This document shows, piece after piece, positions 35,339 through 45,133 of a stretch of DNA of 64,000 bases. The notes beneath the pieces are model-generated. The model was not told the DNA's origin and did not search any database. It saw nothing but the letters and a program-made list of their open reading frames with translations. Source of the stretch: Agaribacillus sp965228415. GTDB taxonomy: Bacteria; Bacteroidota; Bacteroidia; Cytophagales; Cyclobacteriaceae. The stretch is taken from the NCBI GenBank assembly GCA_965228415.1, contig OZ245814.1, forward strand, positions 8,928,001-8,992,000. Reading direction: 5' to 3'. A program made the translations under genes and the position numbers. Every line of letters begins with the position of its first letter. The stretch's first letter is position 1.

Positions 35339-36847
35339 ATGAAAAGATTTGGTAGCCTATTACTTATAATTCTAACGATTGGTTGTTCACCAGCGAAGAA
35401 AGAAAAACACAGCACAAAATACGAAGAAAGCTGGGAGAGTTTAAAAAATTATGAGATTCCGCAGTGGATGGAGGAAGCCAAATTTGGGATATTCATCCAT
35501 TGGGGGCCTAATTCAGTAGCTGAATTGCATACAGACTGGTATCCCAGGTGGATGTACCTGGATTCAGGAGATATTGATCCCCAGACAGGAGCGTATGTAG
35601 ATAACGAACCTCACCCTGCGGTAGCTTATCATAGAGAAAAGTTTGGGGATCAAAAAGAATTTGGCTATAAAGACCTGATTCCCATGTTTACCATGGAAAA
35701 CTTTGATCCCGAGGCATGGGTGGCGTTATTTAAAAAGGCAGGAGCCCAATACGTAGTACCGGTCGCTGAACATCACGACGGTTACGCGCTATACGAATCA
35801 AGTATCACCCCATACAACGCTGTGAAGATGGGACCAAAACGTGATGTTTTAAAGGAGCTTATTCAGGAGACCAAAAGACAAGGTTTGATATGTGGCGTAA
35901 GCTCTCATCTGGCGTTCAACTGGAATTTTTATAACCAAAAGGACTATTTTGATACCGGCGATCCGCAATATGCCGATCTGTATGCACCGCCTCATAAACT
36001 GGGAGAACCGGCCAGTAAAGAGTGGCTGGCCAACACCTGGTGGCCCAGGACAAAAGAAATTATCGATAAATATCAGCCCGATATGCTGTGGTTTGACTTT
36101 TATCTGGATAGACCGGAATTTGCACCATATCACAAAAAATTAGCCGCCTATTACTATAATTCTGGGCTTGAAAGAAATAAAACGGTTGTACTTCAAACTA
36201 AAAACTTCAAATATGAATCATACCCTGTAGGCACCCATATGCTGGACCTGGAACGCAGCAAAATGGATTCTATTCGCGATGAATACTGGCAAACAGATAC
36301 TTCCATTGGAAAAAATTCATGGTATTATGCCAAAAACTGGATTCCGAAATCTGCCGGTGCGTTAATTGCGGATTTAGTTGATATTGTCAGCAAGAACGGA
36401 TGCCTCTTACTTAATATCGGCCCAAGAAAAGATGGTATTATTCCCGAGGATCAGCAAAGGACACTGTTGGATATAGGAGCGTGGTTAGCAGTTAATGGTG
36501 AAGCGATATATAGTGCTAAATACTGGGAGGTATATGGCGAAGGGCCAACCAAAACCAACACAGGCCATCTTTCAGAGGGTAAAAACAAGCGCTTTACCGA
36601 AAAGGACATTCGTTTCACAACACAAGACAATGTGCTGTATGCTACCGTGTTGGTTCCACCGTCCGAGGATATTGATATAAGCTATTTAAGCACAAAAAAC
36701 ATAGGCATAAAATCAATAGATCTGCTAGGGTATGAGGGCAAAATTCAGTTTATCCAGTCATCGGAAAAGCTGACCATTCAATACCCTTCGGATGTACAGT
36801 TAGAACATGCCTGGGTTTTTAAAATCTACCCGGAAGGCAAACTATAA
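35339..36847 (+). CDS. GH29 alpha-L-fucosidase lipoprotein
   Basis: 502 residues with lipobox LTIGCSPA. The GH29 barrel shows WMEEAKFGIFIHWGPNSV, the AGAQYVVPVAEHHDGYALY strand, FNWNFY, and QPDMLWFDFYLDRPEF whose Asp253 is the expected nucleophile. The NGCLLLNIGPRKDGIIPEDQ segment and a C-terminal beta domain follow. It releases L-fucose from glycans, and it is the best pointer to the sugar handled by the upstream catabolic operon. It starts 63 bases after the mutarotase-like gene. Confidence 0.93.
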   Translation: MKRFGSLLLIILTIGCSPAKKEKHSTKYEESWESLKNYEIPQWMEEAKFGIFIHWGPNSVAELHTDWYPRWMYLDSGDIDPQTGAYVDNEPHPAVAYHREKFGDQKEFGYKDLIPMFTMENFDPEAWVALFKKAGAQYVVPVAEHHDGYALYESSITPYNAVKMGPKRDVLKELIQETKRQGLICGVSSHLAFNWNFYNQKDYFDTGDPQYADLYAPPHKLGEPASKEWLANTWWPRTKEIIDKYQPDMLWFDFYLDRPEFAPYHKKLAAYYYNSGLERNKTVVLQTKNFKYESYPVGTHMLDLERSKMDSIRDEYWQTDTSIGKNSWYYAKNWIPKSAGALIADLVDIVSKNGCLLLNIGPRKDGIIPEDQQRTLLDIGAWLAVNGEAIYSAKYWEVYGEGPTKTNTGHLSEGKNKRFTEKDIRFTTQDNVLYATVLVPPSEDIDISYLSTKNIGIKSIDLLGYEGKIQFIQSSEKLTIQYPSDVQLEHAWVFKIYPEGKL

Positions 36848-36947
36848 TAAAAGAAAAGGGGAGGAGTAATGTTAATTTTTAAATTGTTGTTTTGGGCCTC
36901 TGCTATCCGGTTTATGGTAGTCTGACATAAATAAAAATATACCACTC

Positions 36948-38788
36948 ATGACAAGTACTAAAACATATTCCATGAGACTATATAATCGGCGGGCATTGCT
37001 TCTTGTACCAATCCTCCTGGTAACCATAATATTGGTTCCGCTTGTCGGGGTTTCGCAAAAGCCAAATGTAATTCTGATCATGACAGATGATCAGGGATAT
37101 GGGGATTTGAGTTGTCATGGCAATCCGTACATCGAGACACCTAACCTGGACAAATTATATGCGAACGCAGTTCGTTTCACCAATTTCCATGTTGATCCCA
37201 CTTGCGCCCCCACACGGGCTGCGCTCATGACAGGGAAATACGCCCATCATGTGGGAGTATGGCATACCGTCAGCGGTGGCAACCATTTGCGAACTTCGGA
37301 AATAACGATGGCAGATATCTTCAAATCTGCAGGCTACAGAACCGGTATTTTTGCAAGTGGCACCTGGGGTCTAATTATCCATACCGGCCGATGGACAGAG
37401 GATTTGACGAATGGCTGGGACAGGGAGACGGTGGCACGGGTACCACCGATGACTGGTTTGACAATGACCGGGTCAACGATTACTACTGGCACAATGGTAA
37501 ACGTGAGCAACGAAATGGCTTTGCTCCGGATGTATTTTACGACGCTGCCATAAACTTTATCCGGGAAAACAGGCAGAACAACCAACCGTTCTTCTTATAT
37601 CTTCCAACCTACCTTCCACATAATCCTCACACCTTGCCTGACACATCCTGGGCGGAAAATGCCAATTCAAATGTATCAAAATATGTATCCTATTTCTTTG
37701 CCGGAATCAAGCGCATTGACCGGAACATTGGCAGGTTACGAAAAGTGCTTGATGCGTTGGGAGCATCTGAGAACACCATACTTATTTTTATGAGTGACAA
37801 TGGTGGCACGGCAGGTGTCAAATTATTCAATGCCGGAATGCGGGGGCGTAAAGGGCAGGTTTACGATGGTGGACACCGGGTGCCGTTTTTCATTCATTGG
37901 CCCCGTGGGAAATTAAAGCATGGCGTCGATGTAAATGATTTAACATCACATATAGATGTATTGCCAACGCTTATCGAGCTTTGCCAGCTGAAAGTAGATC
38001 GCAAGCCGGTTTTTGATGGCCGCAGCTTTGGGGAACAACTTTTCAAGCCGGCATTGCCGCTGCCTGAGCGCACGCTATTTGTGGAAACGCAGCGAACCCA
38101 TACATCGATCCCATGGGTGAAAACGGCCGGTATGACCAACCGCTGGAGATTAATTGATAACACCGAGCTTTACGACATGGTAAATGATCCCGGGCAGGCC
38201 AGCAATGTCATCGATGAATTCCCCGATGTGGTAGCAAAGATCCGCCAGGGACATGAGCAGTATTGGTCGAAAGTCACGCCGGGGGATCGGGATCAGCCTC
38301 GGTTCACCATCGGTCATCCCAATGATCCTGAAATATTTCTCACACCATCCGACTGGTATTTACCGCAGGTGCCCTGGAATCATGCCCAGGTGGCTTCGGG
38401 AAGTCCTCATGTGGGCGCATGGCAAATTGCGGTGGCAAAGAATGGGGTTTACCGATTTGAAATACGACGATGGCCAAGAGAGGCAAATGCAAACATTCGA
38501 GCCATCCCTGACTTTGAGTACAAAACGACCGATGCGTGGATTGCATCCGGCGCCATCGAAAAGCTAATCTACGGAGACCAGATGACTGCTTTACCTGTTA
38601 AATCTATAAAACTGGAAATAGGGGAGTATTCCCGGATCAAAACCATCAAAGAAGATGACGCAAATGCCGTATTTGATGTAGCATTGAAGACAGGCAATAC
38701 CCAGGTGAAGGGAATGATGATTGATAGCGAAGGCAATGTGATTGCCGGGGCATACTATGTCTATGTCACACGTTTGAAGGATTTTTAA
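36948..38788 (+). pseudogene. type I sulfatase with single-base frameshift
   Basis: The first frame (from ATG 36948) gives a signal peptide, metal-binding TDDQGYGDL and the formylglycine motif CAPTRAALMTG (C86). It loses frame after base 37353, where the expected sequence for the GKWHLG motif is one G short (TTTTTGCAAG in place of TTTTTGGCAAG). The shifted frame then reads KWHLGSNYPYRPMDRGFDEW and continues without a stop to 38788 with intact sulfatase features (MSDNGGTAG, YDGGHRVPFFIHWPRG). The lost G sits just before the active-site Lys codon. It is either a recent mutation or a sequencing error; the rest looks undamaged. It would desulfate fucose-type glycans. Confidence 0.9.
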
Positions 38789-38852
38789 GGAAACTACTGA
38801 AGAATCTTAAGGGTTATATTCCGTTACTTTTACAACATGGATGATAAAACAT

Positions 38853-39857
38853 TTACCCCGTCCTGGAATATACGATAATCCCCAACCCGACGACAAAAAG
38901 CAAAAACATGAGCGCAATCAAAGGGTTGGTTCCTTTGGGAGCCGTTTTGAATTCCTTCCAGATAAATACGCCCCATGCAGCGGCTACCATAGTGGCCCCC
39001 TGGCCCAAACCATAGGAAATGGCAAAGCCCGCCTTTTCAGAGGCAATCAAACTCAATGACATGCCGATACCCCAAATAATACCGCCCAAAATACCAATCA
39101 CGTGTAATTTTAAAGTGCCCTGATTGAAATAGTCTTTATAGGTCACTTTGTTGCCTTCTACAGGTCTGTACATAAACCAACTGTTCCACAAAAAATTGGA
39201 GGCAAAAATGCCCAGTGAGAACACAAATACAGCACTATAGGGGGTGAACAAACCCACTTCGGGATTTACAAAGTCGGTTGACGTTGAGGCAGCTACAAAA
39301 CGAAAGAAAAAGCCCATCAAAACGCCCCCGGCAACCGAAAGTATCAATCCTTTTGCAGTAGACGAGGCTTGCTGATTGGGCAAACGTTTATAAATCACCG
39401 CGTCGAGTATAATCGCAACGACCACCAGGAGGACGCCCAGGAACAACCAAAGCGGATCTCCCACGGGGTTGGCTATGTAATTCACCACGACACCCAGGAC
39501 CAGGGCAATGCCAATGCCCACCGGAAACGCGACCGCCATACCCGCAACAGCAATGGCCGCTACTATCAACAGATTGGCCAAATTGAAGATAACACCGCCC
39601 AAAAAAGCAGATAGATAAGCCTGTTGCCTGGCCTGGCCCAGGTCTTCCAAAAAGGGGCGGCCTTCAGCGCCTGAACTTCCCAAGGTGAGGCCAAATACAA
39701 GGGTCAGCAAAACGATACCAATGACATAATCCCAGTAAAACAGTGGAAATCCCCATGATTTTGAGGCCAGTTTTTGGGTATTGGCCCAGGAGCCCCAACA
39801 GAGCATGGTAATAATACATAAGACAACGGCAAGTGGATAACTGGATGGAATAAACAT
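38853..39857 (-). CDS. ten-helix sugar/ureide-type permease (DMT superfamily)
   Basis: 334 residues from the ATG at 39857; a longer reading from 39917 would overlap the ribokinase gene. About ten membrane helices, with the start IPSSYPLAVVLCIITMLCWG, the WGFPLFYWDYVIG segment and the GMAVAFPVGIGIALVLGVVV helix typical of GRP/ureide-permease-like transporters. It lies 10 bases after ribokinase. With the secreted nucleoside hydrolases to the right, it probably imports ribose or a nucleoside (inference). Confidence 0.82.
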   Translation of the reverse strand: MFIPSSYPLAVVLCIITMLCWGSWANTQKLASKSWGFPLFYWDYVIGIVLLTLVFGLTLGSSGAEGRPFLEDLGQARQQAYLSAFLGGVIFNLANLLIVAAIAVAGMAVAFPVGIGIALVLGVVVNYIANPVGDPLWLFLGVLLVVVAIILDAVIYKRLPNQQASSTAKGLILSVAGGVLMGFFFRFVAASTSTDFVNPEVGLFTPYSAVFVFSLGIFASNFLWNSWFMYRPVEGNKVTYKDYFNQGTLKLHVIGILGGIIWGIGMSLSLIASEKAGFAISYGLGQGATMVAAAWGVFIWKEFKTAPKGTNPLIALMFLLFVVGLGIIVYSRTG

Positions 39858-39867
39858 ATAACTTGGT

Positions 39868-40782
39868 TTAAATGGTTGGTTCCAGGTCTTCCCGACTTGG
39901 AGCAGAGTTTTGGGCACCTAGAATCCCCACGGAATACGCCGCGGCCCGATTGGCAAAAACAATGGCGTCTCTCAGCTGTTGCCCTTCAGAAAGAGCTACC
40001 AGCAACGATCCATTAAAGGTGTCACCGGCAGCAGTGGTATCTACAGCTTGTACTTTAGGGCAAGGAATCAACTCATCCAATGCCGCAGAAAGCACGTAGG
40101 CTCCTTTTGAGCCCATGGTGATGATGACAATGTCAACGCCGGTTTCCCGAAGTTTGGTAGCGGCCTTTCTGGCGGTTGGTTCATCGATTACCTCGATTCC
40201 GCTCAAGAGTTGGGCTTCAACTGAATTTGGGGTGAGCATATACAATGATTGCAATACATTATTTGAAAGTTGCTGCGCCGGCGCCGGGTTCAAAACCAAT
40301 CGAAAACCCAACTCCTGGCTAAGCGTTGCCACGTGTTCAACCAGGGCCATAGGGCTTTCCAATTGCATCAACACATAACTACTTTCCTTTAATAGTTCGA
40401 TAGCCGGATTCAAATCATCTTTTGATAGCCGATCGTTGGCACCCAAAGCGACGGAAATGGAATTCTCTCCTTGTGCGTCCACCATGATCAATGCCACCCC
40501 GGAGGCCACGGTCTCATCTTTAGTAATGAATCGTGTATCAATGCCATGGTCTTTAAAGTTCGCAATCGCCTGCTCCCCGAATATATCATTACCTACTTTG
40601 GCAATAAAAGTGACATCACCGTTCAGTTTAGCCGCGGCCACGGCCTGATTGGCTCCTTTGCCACCTGCTTTCATGGCAAAATCGCCTCCTAACACTGTTT
40701 CTCCCGGCGCAGGCAAATGACTCGATTTTAATACCATATCGGTATTTGAACTGCCAATTACCGTGATTTTTTTTGATTCCAT
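39868..40782 (-). CDS. rbsK: ribokinase
   Basis: 304 residues of the PfkB family. The N-terminal GSSNTDMVLKSSHLPAPGET and GGKGANQAVAAAKLNG motifs define ribokinase rather than fructokinase, and the C-terminal DTTAAGDTFNGSL holds the catalytic Asp. It phosphorylates ribose to ribose-5-phosphate. Divergent from the LacI regulator at 40893, with an operator-like palindrome in the 110-base gap. First gene of a two-gene operon with the permease. Confidence 0.93.
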   Translation of the reverse strand: MESKKITVIGSSNTDMVLKSSHLPAPGETVLGGDFAMKAGGKGANQAVAAAKLNGDVTFIAKVGNDIFGEQAIANFKDHGIDTRFITKDETVASGVALIMVDAQGENSISVALGANDRLSKDDLNPAIELLKESSYVLMQLESPMALVEHVATLSQELGFRLVLNPAPAQQLSNNVLQSLYMLTPNSVEAQLLSGIEVIDEPTARKAATKLRETGVDIVIITMGSKGAYVLSAALDELIPCPKVQAVDTTAAGDTFNGSLLVALSEGQQLRDAIVFANRAAAYSVGILGAQNSAPSREDLEPTI

Positions 40783-40807
40783 TTTTTATTTTAAAAATAA
40801 ATATATA

Positions 40808-40833
40808 ATATTGCGCAATCGTTTGTGCAATAT
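40808..40833. promoter_or_regulatory. LacI-type operator between rbsK and the lacI-family gene
   Basis: ATATTGCGCAA (40808-40818) and TTGTGCAATAT (40823-40833) form an inverted repeat with one mismatch in 11, around a TCGT centre. The CG core flanked by half-sites is typical of LacI-family operators. On the rbsK side it overlaps a possible promoter (TTG, 22 bases, then TATATTTA), so bound repressor would block ribokinase. Confidence 0.7.
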
Positions 40834-40892
40834 AATAAAGAATATATTACCTACCAAATTGTTGCCAACTTGTACCCTAAATACCACTAAAA

Positions 40893-41894
40893 ATGACGCT
40901 GAAAGAACTCGCAGAAACCCTCAACATGTCGACTACCACGGTATCGCGGGTACTTACAGGTCAGGAGAAAAAATACCGCATCAGCGAAAAGACTGCTGAC
41001 AAGGTGAGGGCCATGGCCAAAGCGCATCAATTTGCTCCTAACCAGATTGCCCGAAATCTGCGATTGCAAAAAACTAACACCATTGGACTGATCATCCCGG
41101 ATATATCGAACCCGTTCTTTGCCAATCTCGCAAGAACAGTAGAGGTCGAACTTCGAAAGCGTGGTAAAATGGTATTGCTTTGTGACACCAAAGACGAAAC
41201 CGAACTGGAAAAGGAATCACTTACCCTGCTACTGGGAAGAAAAGTAGATGGGCTTTTGGTTGCACCCATCGGCAAAGAGCACAGCCACCTGATCCAACAG
41301 CCGGAAATTCCCATTGTGCTGATTGACCGTTACTTTGAAGACCAGGACCTCTCATTTGTCACTACCGATAACTTTCTCGGGGCCCACATTGCTACCAACT
41401 TCCTGATAAAAAAAGGCCATCACAATATTGCCTGCATTCAGGGTCTATTAAAGACCACCCCCAACGAAAACCGGGTATCGGGCTATAAGAAGGCAATGCT
41501 GGATAATGGTCTTTCGAACCATATAAAAGTCATAGGAAAGGATTACAGTATTGCCAACGGTTATGAAAGTACCAAAACGCTGTTGTCGCTGCCAGAAGTT
41601 CCGACTGCTATTTTTTCCCTTAACAACCAAATTTCAGTGGGTGTGATGAAGGCATTGAAAGAGCATAGGTTGGAAGTTCCCGGGGAAGTATCATTGATCT
41701 CTTTTGACGACCAACCCTACTTTGATTTATTATCCCCACCGCTAACGGCCATCAAACAGCCCATGCAGGAAATAGGCCGGGCAGCTGTGTCCACCCTTTT
41801 TGAACTTTTAGAAGGCAAGCATCCTTCCAATCAAATGCTTAAACCCTTGTTTGTAGAACGCAGTTCGGTAGCACCCCCATATCAAAAACCATGA
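40893..41894 (+). CDS. LacI-family transcriptional regulator
   Basis: 333 residues. The N-terminal helix-turn-helix (MTLKELAETLNMSTTTVSRV) and hinge are followed by a periplasmic-binding-protein-like sensor (TIGLIIPDISNPFFANLART, VDGLLVAPIG, VSLISFDDQPYFDLLSPPLT). It probably represses both the rbsK/permease arm and its own operon until ribose or a nucleoside-derived ligand appears. Its TGA overlaps the ATG of the next gene (ATGA), so the regulator leads a long rightward operon. Confidence 0.93.
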   Translation: MTLKELAETLNMSTTTVSRVLTGQEKKYRISEKTADKVRAMAKAHQFAPNQIARNLRLQKTNTIGLIIPDISNPFFANLARTVEVELRKRGKMVLLCDTKDETELEKESLTLLLGRKVDGLLVAPIGKEHSHLIQQPEIPIVLIDRYFEDQDLSFVTTDNFLGAHIATNFLIKKGHHNIACIQGLLKTTPNENRVSGYKKAMLDNGLSNHIKVIGKDYSIANGYESTKTLLSLPEVPTAIFSLNNQISVGVMKALKEHRLEVPGEVSLISFDDQPYFDLLSPPLTAIKQPMQEIGRAAVSTLFELLEGKHPSNQMLKPLFVERSSVAPPYQKP

Positions 41895-43891
41895 AAAATC
41901 TGATTTTAACCCTATGTGTGTCTCTCTCTTGCGGTGTACTGTACGCACAGCAATGGCGTTACATCGAAATTGAAAGCAACAAACAAAAATGGGGTGATTG
42001 GAACGAACCGGATTGGTTGCGTTATTTCGGGCTGGATGCCGGTGATGTAGACAATGATGGTGATTTGGATATTCTTTCAGGTCGTTACGTTTATCACAAT
42101 CCGGGCGGTTCGATGGATGGCCTGTGGAAAAGAACCGTTTTGGATGACAATGTTGATGGCATCTTTATCATGGATGTCGACAACGACCCCTATGCCGACC
42201 TGATTGCACAAGCGTTGCCCGATATTTATTGGTATGAAGCGGTTGACACGGAAGGAACCAGATATGTTCGAAAGAAAATAGCTGAAGTCCCCGCCACGTC
42301 ACACATCAACAGTCAGGGGTTTGAAAAGGCACAGCTGATTCCCGGAGGTAAGGAAGAATTATTGATTGCCGGCAATGGCAATGTTTATCTTATTCGCATT
42401 CCGGAAAATATCGAGGGGGCAAAAAACTGGCCTACCCACCTGATTGGAAAAAACACTTCTGACGAAGGGATAGGAGTGGGTGACCTGGATGGCGATGGTG
42501 ATTTGGATATTGCCTGTGGACGCCGGAAAGAAGGGGAGGATGAACCCAGGCAATTGGTCTGGTTTGAAAATTCGGGCTCGGTAGAAACGTCTTGGTCAAG
42601 TTACCTTATCGGAGAAACTGAGAATCCCATAGACCGTATCAAAATTGCCGATTTGGACGGCGATCATCAAAACGAAGTGGTGATTACCGAAGAACGGTAC
42701 CCGGGGCTCGAGCCGGATGGCCATGTTTGGTGGTTTTCAAATAACGGTGATGCCAAAGGAACCTGGACCAGGAGGGTATTGACGCAACAATATTCCACCA
42801 ACAATCTTGACATAAAGGATTTGGATAATGACGGTGATTTGGATTTGATTACGGCAGAACACAAAGGTCCTTCCCTGGAACTGCAACTTTGGGAAAATTC
42901 TGGAAATGCCTCCTTTAAGAAAAAAGTAATCTCCAGCGGCAAGGAAAACCATCTGGGCGCCAAATGTTTTGATTTGGACAAAGACGGTGATCTGGACATT
43001 ATAGGCGCTGCCTGGGATGCTTACCGGCACATGCATTTGTGGCGAAATAATTCCTCTACCGGACAAACCATCAATGAAGTTGCCTTAAAAAGAAAATCCC
43101 TGCAGGACACTTTGATTACGCAATATCAAGGCCGGGATCATTTTGTCATCAAAACCAAACACATCACCTACTATTACGATATTTTGGGGGGCGGATTTTC
43201 AAGATTGATCGATGTTGACGGCAACGACTGGATTTCTTTCAAAACCGGTTCCGGCCAATCATATCCACAAGGTGCAGCGGGCATGTTCAGAGGTGTTCCT
43301 AATCTGGTATATAACGGAGAATCCAATGGCGCAGGGCACCCCGGTTTTGACCGGTGTAATTCATGGTTTGAAAATGGAAAACTATATTCCGAATCCAAAA
43401 ATAAAAAGTGGAAGTGGGTTTGGACTTTTTACGATGACCATGCCGTATTGGAAATCCTGGGTACAGATCTTACAAGGAATTATTGGTTCCTGTATGAAGG
43501 CACTCCGGGCGGGCGATTTTCGCCAGACCAATATTACTATGGTTTTGATAACGAAGGACCTAAATCGCAAACCCCCGATTTTTATAGTGGAGAATCTTTA
43601 TTTACCCGGCTTAACTGGGCCTATGCAGGTGTAAAAAATAATGACAAGGTTTTTTATATGCTGCACAAAAACAGAACAAAACAGCCCGGAATCATTGCTT
43701 ACCTGGGAAATTCTACCCAAGGAGTACAAAGTAAATATGGTATGACCGTTTTTGGCTTTGGAAGAGGGCCTGATACCAACGCACTCCTCAGTGGCAAAAA
43801 CACTTTTATCATCGGGCTATACCCTGAAAAAATCGGCTCACCCGAAGCCCATGATGCCTTTGAAATATACTTAAAAAACACCTTTGAATAA
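41891..43891 (+). CDS. secreted FG-GAP/VCBS-repeat protein with a novel C-terminal domain
   Basis: 666 residues with signal peptide (ending CGVLYAQ). Residues about 40-385 hold repeated Ca-binding-type motifs DVDNDGDLDI, DLDGDGDLDI, DLDGDHQNEV, DLDNDGDLDL and DLDKDGDLDI, the pattern of FG-GAP/VCBS propeller blades. The C-terminal 280 residues form a separate domain rich in Trp/Tyr (NYWFLYEGTPGGRFSPDQYY) that I cannot name; it could bind or cut carbohydrate. It is coupled to the LacI gene by an ATGA overlap and is followed by a second, lipoprotein VCBS gene. Such proteins commonly bind extracellular glycans. Confidence 0.78.
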   Translation: MKNLILTLCVSLSCGVLYAQQWRYIEIESNKQKWGDWNEPDWLRYFGLDAGDVDNDGDLDILSGRYVYHNPGGSMDGLWKRTVLDDNVDGIFIMDVDNDPYADLIAQALPDIYWYEAVDTEGTRYVRKKIAEVPATSHINSQGFEKAQLIPGGKEELLIAGNGNVYLIRIPENIEGAKNWPTHLIGKNTSDEGIGVGDLDGDGDLDIACGRRKEGEDEPRQLVWFENSGSVETSWSSYLIGETENPIDRIKIADLDGDHQNEVVITEERYPGLEPDGHVWWFSNNGDAKGTWTRRVLTQQYSTNNLDIKDLDNDGDLDLITAEHKGPSLELQLWENSGNASFKKKVISSGKENHLGAKCFDLDKDGDLDIIGAAWDAYRHMHLWRNNSSTGQTINEVALKRKSLQDTLITQYQGRDHFVIKTKHITYYYDILGGGFSRLIDVDGNDWISFKTGSGQSYPQGAAGMFRGVPNLVYNGESNGAGHPGFDRCNSWFENGKLYSESKNKKWKWVWTFYDDHAVLEILGTDLTRNYWFLYEGTPGGRFSPDQYYYGFDNEGPKSQTPDFYSGESLFTRLNWAYAGVKNNDKVFYMLHKNRTKQPGIIAYLGNSTQGVQSKYGMTVFGFGRGPDTNALLSGKNTFIIGLYPEKIGSPEAHDAFEIYLKNTFE

Positions 43892-43897
43892 ACCACC

Positions 43898-45133
43898 ATG
43901 AAAAAGCCAGTCGCAGGTTACATCCTTATAACGGGCATCCTCTTTTGGGGTGCCTGTAAAGAAAAGAGGACAAAAGAATCCCATCAAATGCCGGATAAGA
44001 TAAACAAGACACTAGATTTTCAAAAACGAACCATTGCTGATTCGGTGCAATTTTTATGGGCTCACGATCCTGTTGACCTCAACGGAGACAACATCGCTGA
44101 TCTGCTATTTATTGACAACAATGGCTATGGTGGAAAAGTAGGATACTATGCAGGACAAAGGGAACCCGGTGTTTGGGAAAAGACATTAATCAGCGCTTCA
44201 AATTTATCCGAAGATGAATTTGCCATGGGTGATATTGAGGGTGGTGATATTGACAATGATGGAGATATAGACCTCGTTGTCGCCCAACACCCCGGTGAAT
44301 GGGAAGCAGCTTCGGAGCCATCAACTATTTTTTGGTATGAAAACCCCGGTTGGAAGGCGCATGCTATTGGCGAGGCACCCAATTTCATCAAAGATGTGAG
44401 CATTGCAGATTTCAATAATGATGGCAAAATGGATATAGCCACATTGAATTTTGAGGAGAGTACTTTACGCATCTTCCAACAGATTGCCGCAGATAAATGG
44501 CAGCTTGTACAAGCATATGAGAATTATGGCAACCTGCACGAAGGGATGGATGTAGGCGATATCAATGCTGACAACTTTATGGATATCGTGGCCGGAGGGC
44601 ATATTTTCTATAGTCCGGGAGAAGATTTGACACTTACGTGGCCAGCCGAAAATATAGACAAGAAGTGGAACAACCAAACCGGAGACTGGTCCAGAAACGG
44701 GACTAAAATATTTTTAAGGGATTTAGATGGCGATAAAAAAAGTGAGGTGTTTGTGAGTCATTCCGAACGGGCGGGTTTTCCGCTTTCCTATTATAAAAAT
44801 GTAGATGGCATCTGGAAAGAGCATGTAATCGCCGATAGTATTCCCGCATGCCATACCCTTCAGGTTTTTGACATTGACCTGGACGGTGATTTTGACGTGC
44901 TGTCCGGTGTAAACAAATCAAGAGCCCAGGGATTAGGCTTTGACGCTTTTCCTGTTACTATTTTCCTGGCCAATGAAAATCACACGGAATGGGAACCAAT
45001 GCTGATTTCTGAAGATGGCATTTATAACGGTCAGGTTGTTGATTATGATGGAGATGGCGATTTAGATATTTTCAGGTACCAGACACATGATGCCACCACT
45101 TACGAACTATTTGAAAACACGCTAAATAAATGA
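43898..45133 (+). CDS. FG-GAP/VCBS-repeat lipoprotein
   Basis: 411 residues with lipobox FWGAC. Repeats DLNGDNIADL, DIDNDGDIDL, DFNNDGKMDI, DINADNFMDI, DLDGDKKSEV and DIDLDGDFDV indicate a propeller of VCBS blades filling nearly the whole protein. It lacks the extra C-terminal domain of its upstream neighbour, from which it is separated by 6 bases. Its stop overlaps the next start (ATGA). Probably a surface-anchored binding protein for the substrate of the hydrolases that follow (inference). Confidence 0.8.
   Translation: MKKPVAGYILITGILFWGACKEKRTKESHQMPDKINKTLDFQKRTIADSVQFLWAHDPVDLNGDNIADLLFIDNNGYGGKVGYYAGQREPGVWEKTLISASNLSEDEFAMGDIEGGDIDNDGDIDLVVAQHPGEWEAASEPSTIFWYENPGWKAHAIGEAPNFIKDVSIADFNNDGKMDIATLNFEESTLRIFQQIAADKWQLVQAYENYGNLHEGMDVGDINADNFMDIVAGGHIFYSPGEDLTLTWPAENIDKKWNNQTGDWSRNGTKIFLRDLDGDKKSEVFVSHSERAGFPLSYYKNVDGIWKEHVIADSIPACHTLQVFDIDLDGDFDVLSGVNKSRAQGLGFDAFPVTIFLANENHTEWEPMLISEDGIYNGQVVDYDGDGDLDIFRYQTHDATTYELFENTLNK

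Noticed and set aside
29022..36847. L-rhamnose catabolic operon
   Set aside because: The mutarotase-like domain alone would fit rhamnose, but the GH29 fucosidase and aldose dehydrogenase-type reductase favour fucose; rhamnose cannot be fully excluded.
36948..38788. Two separate sulfatase genes
   Set aside because: The N-terminal and C-terminal halves join exactly within the GKWHLG motif if one base is restored, so this is one frameshifted gene.
38853..39917. Permease start at 39917
   Set aside because: It would overlap the ribokinase coding end; the ATG at 39857 gives a normal membrane start.
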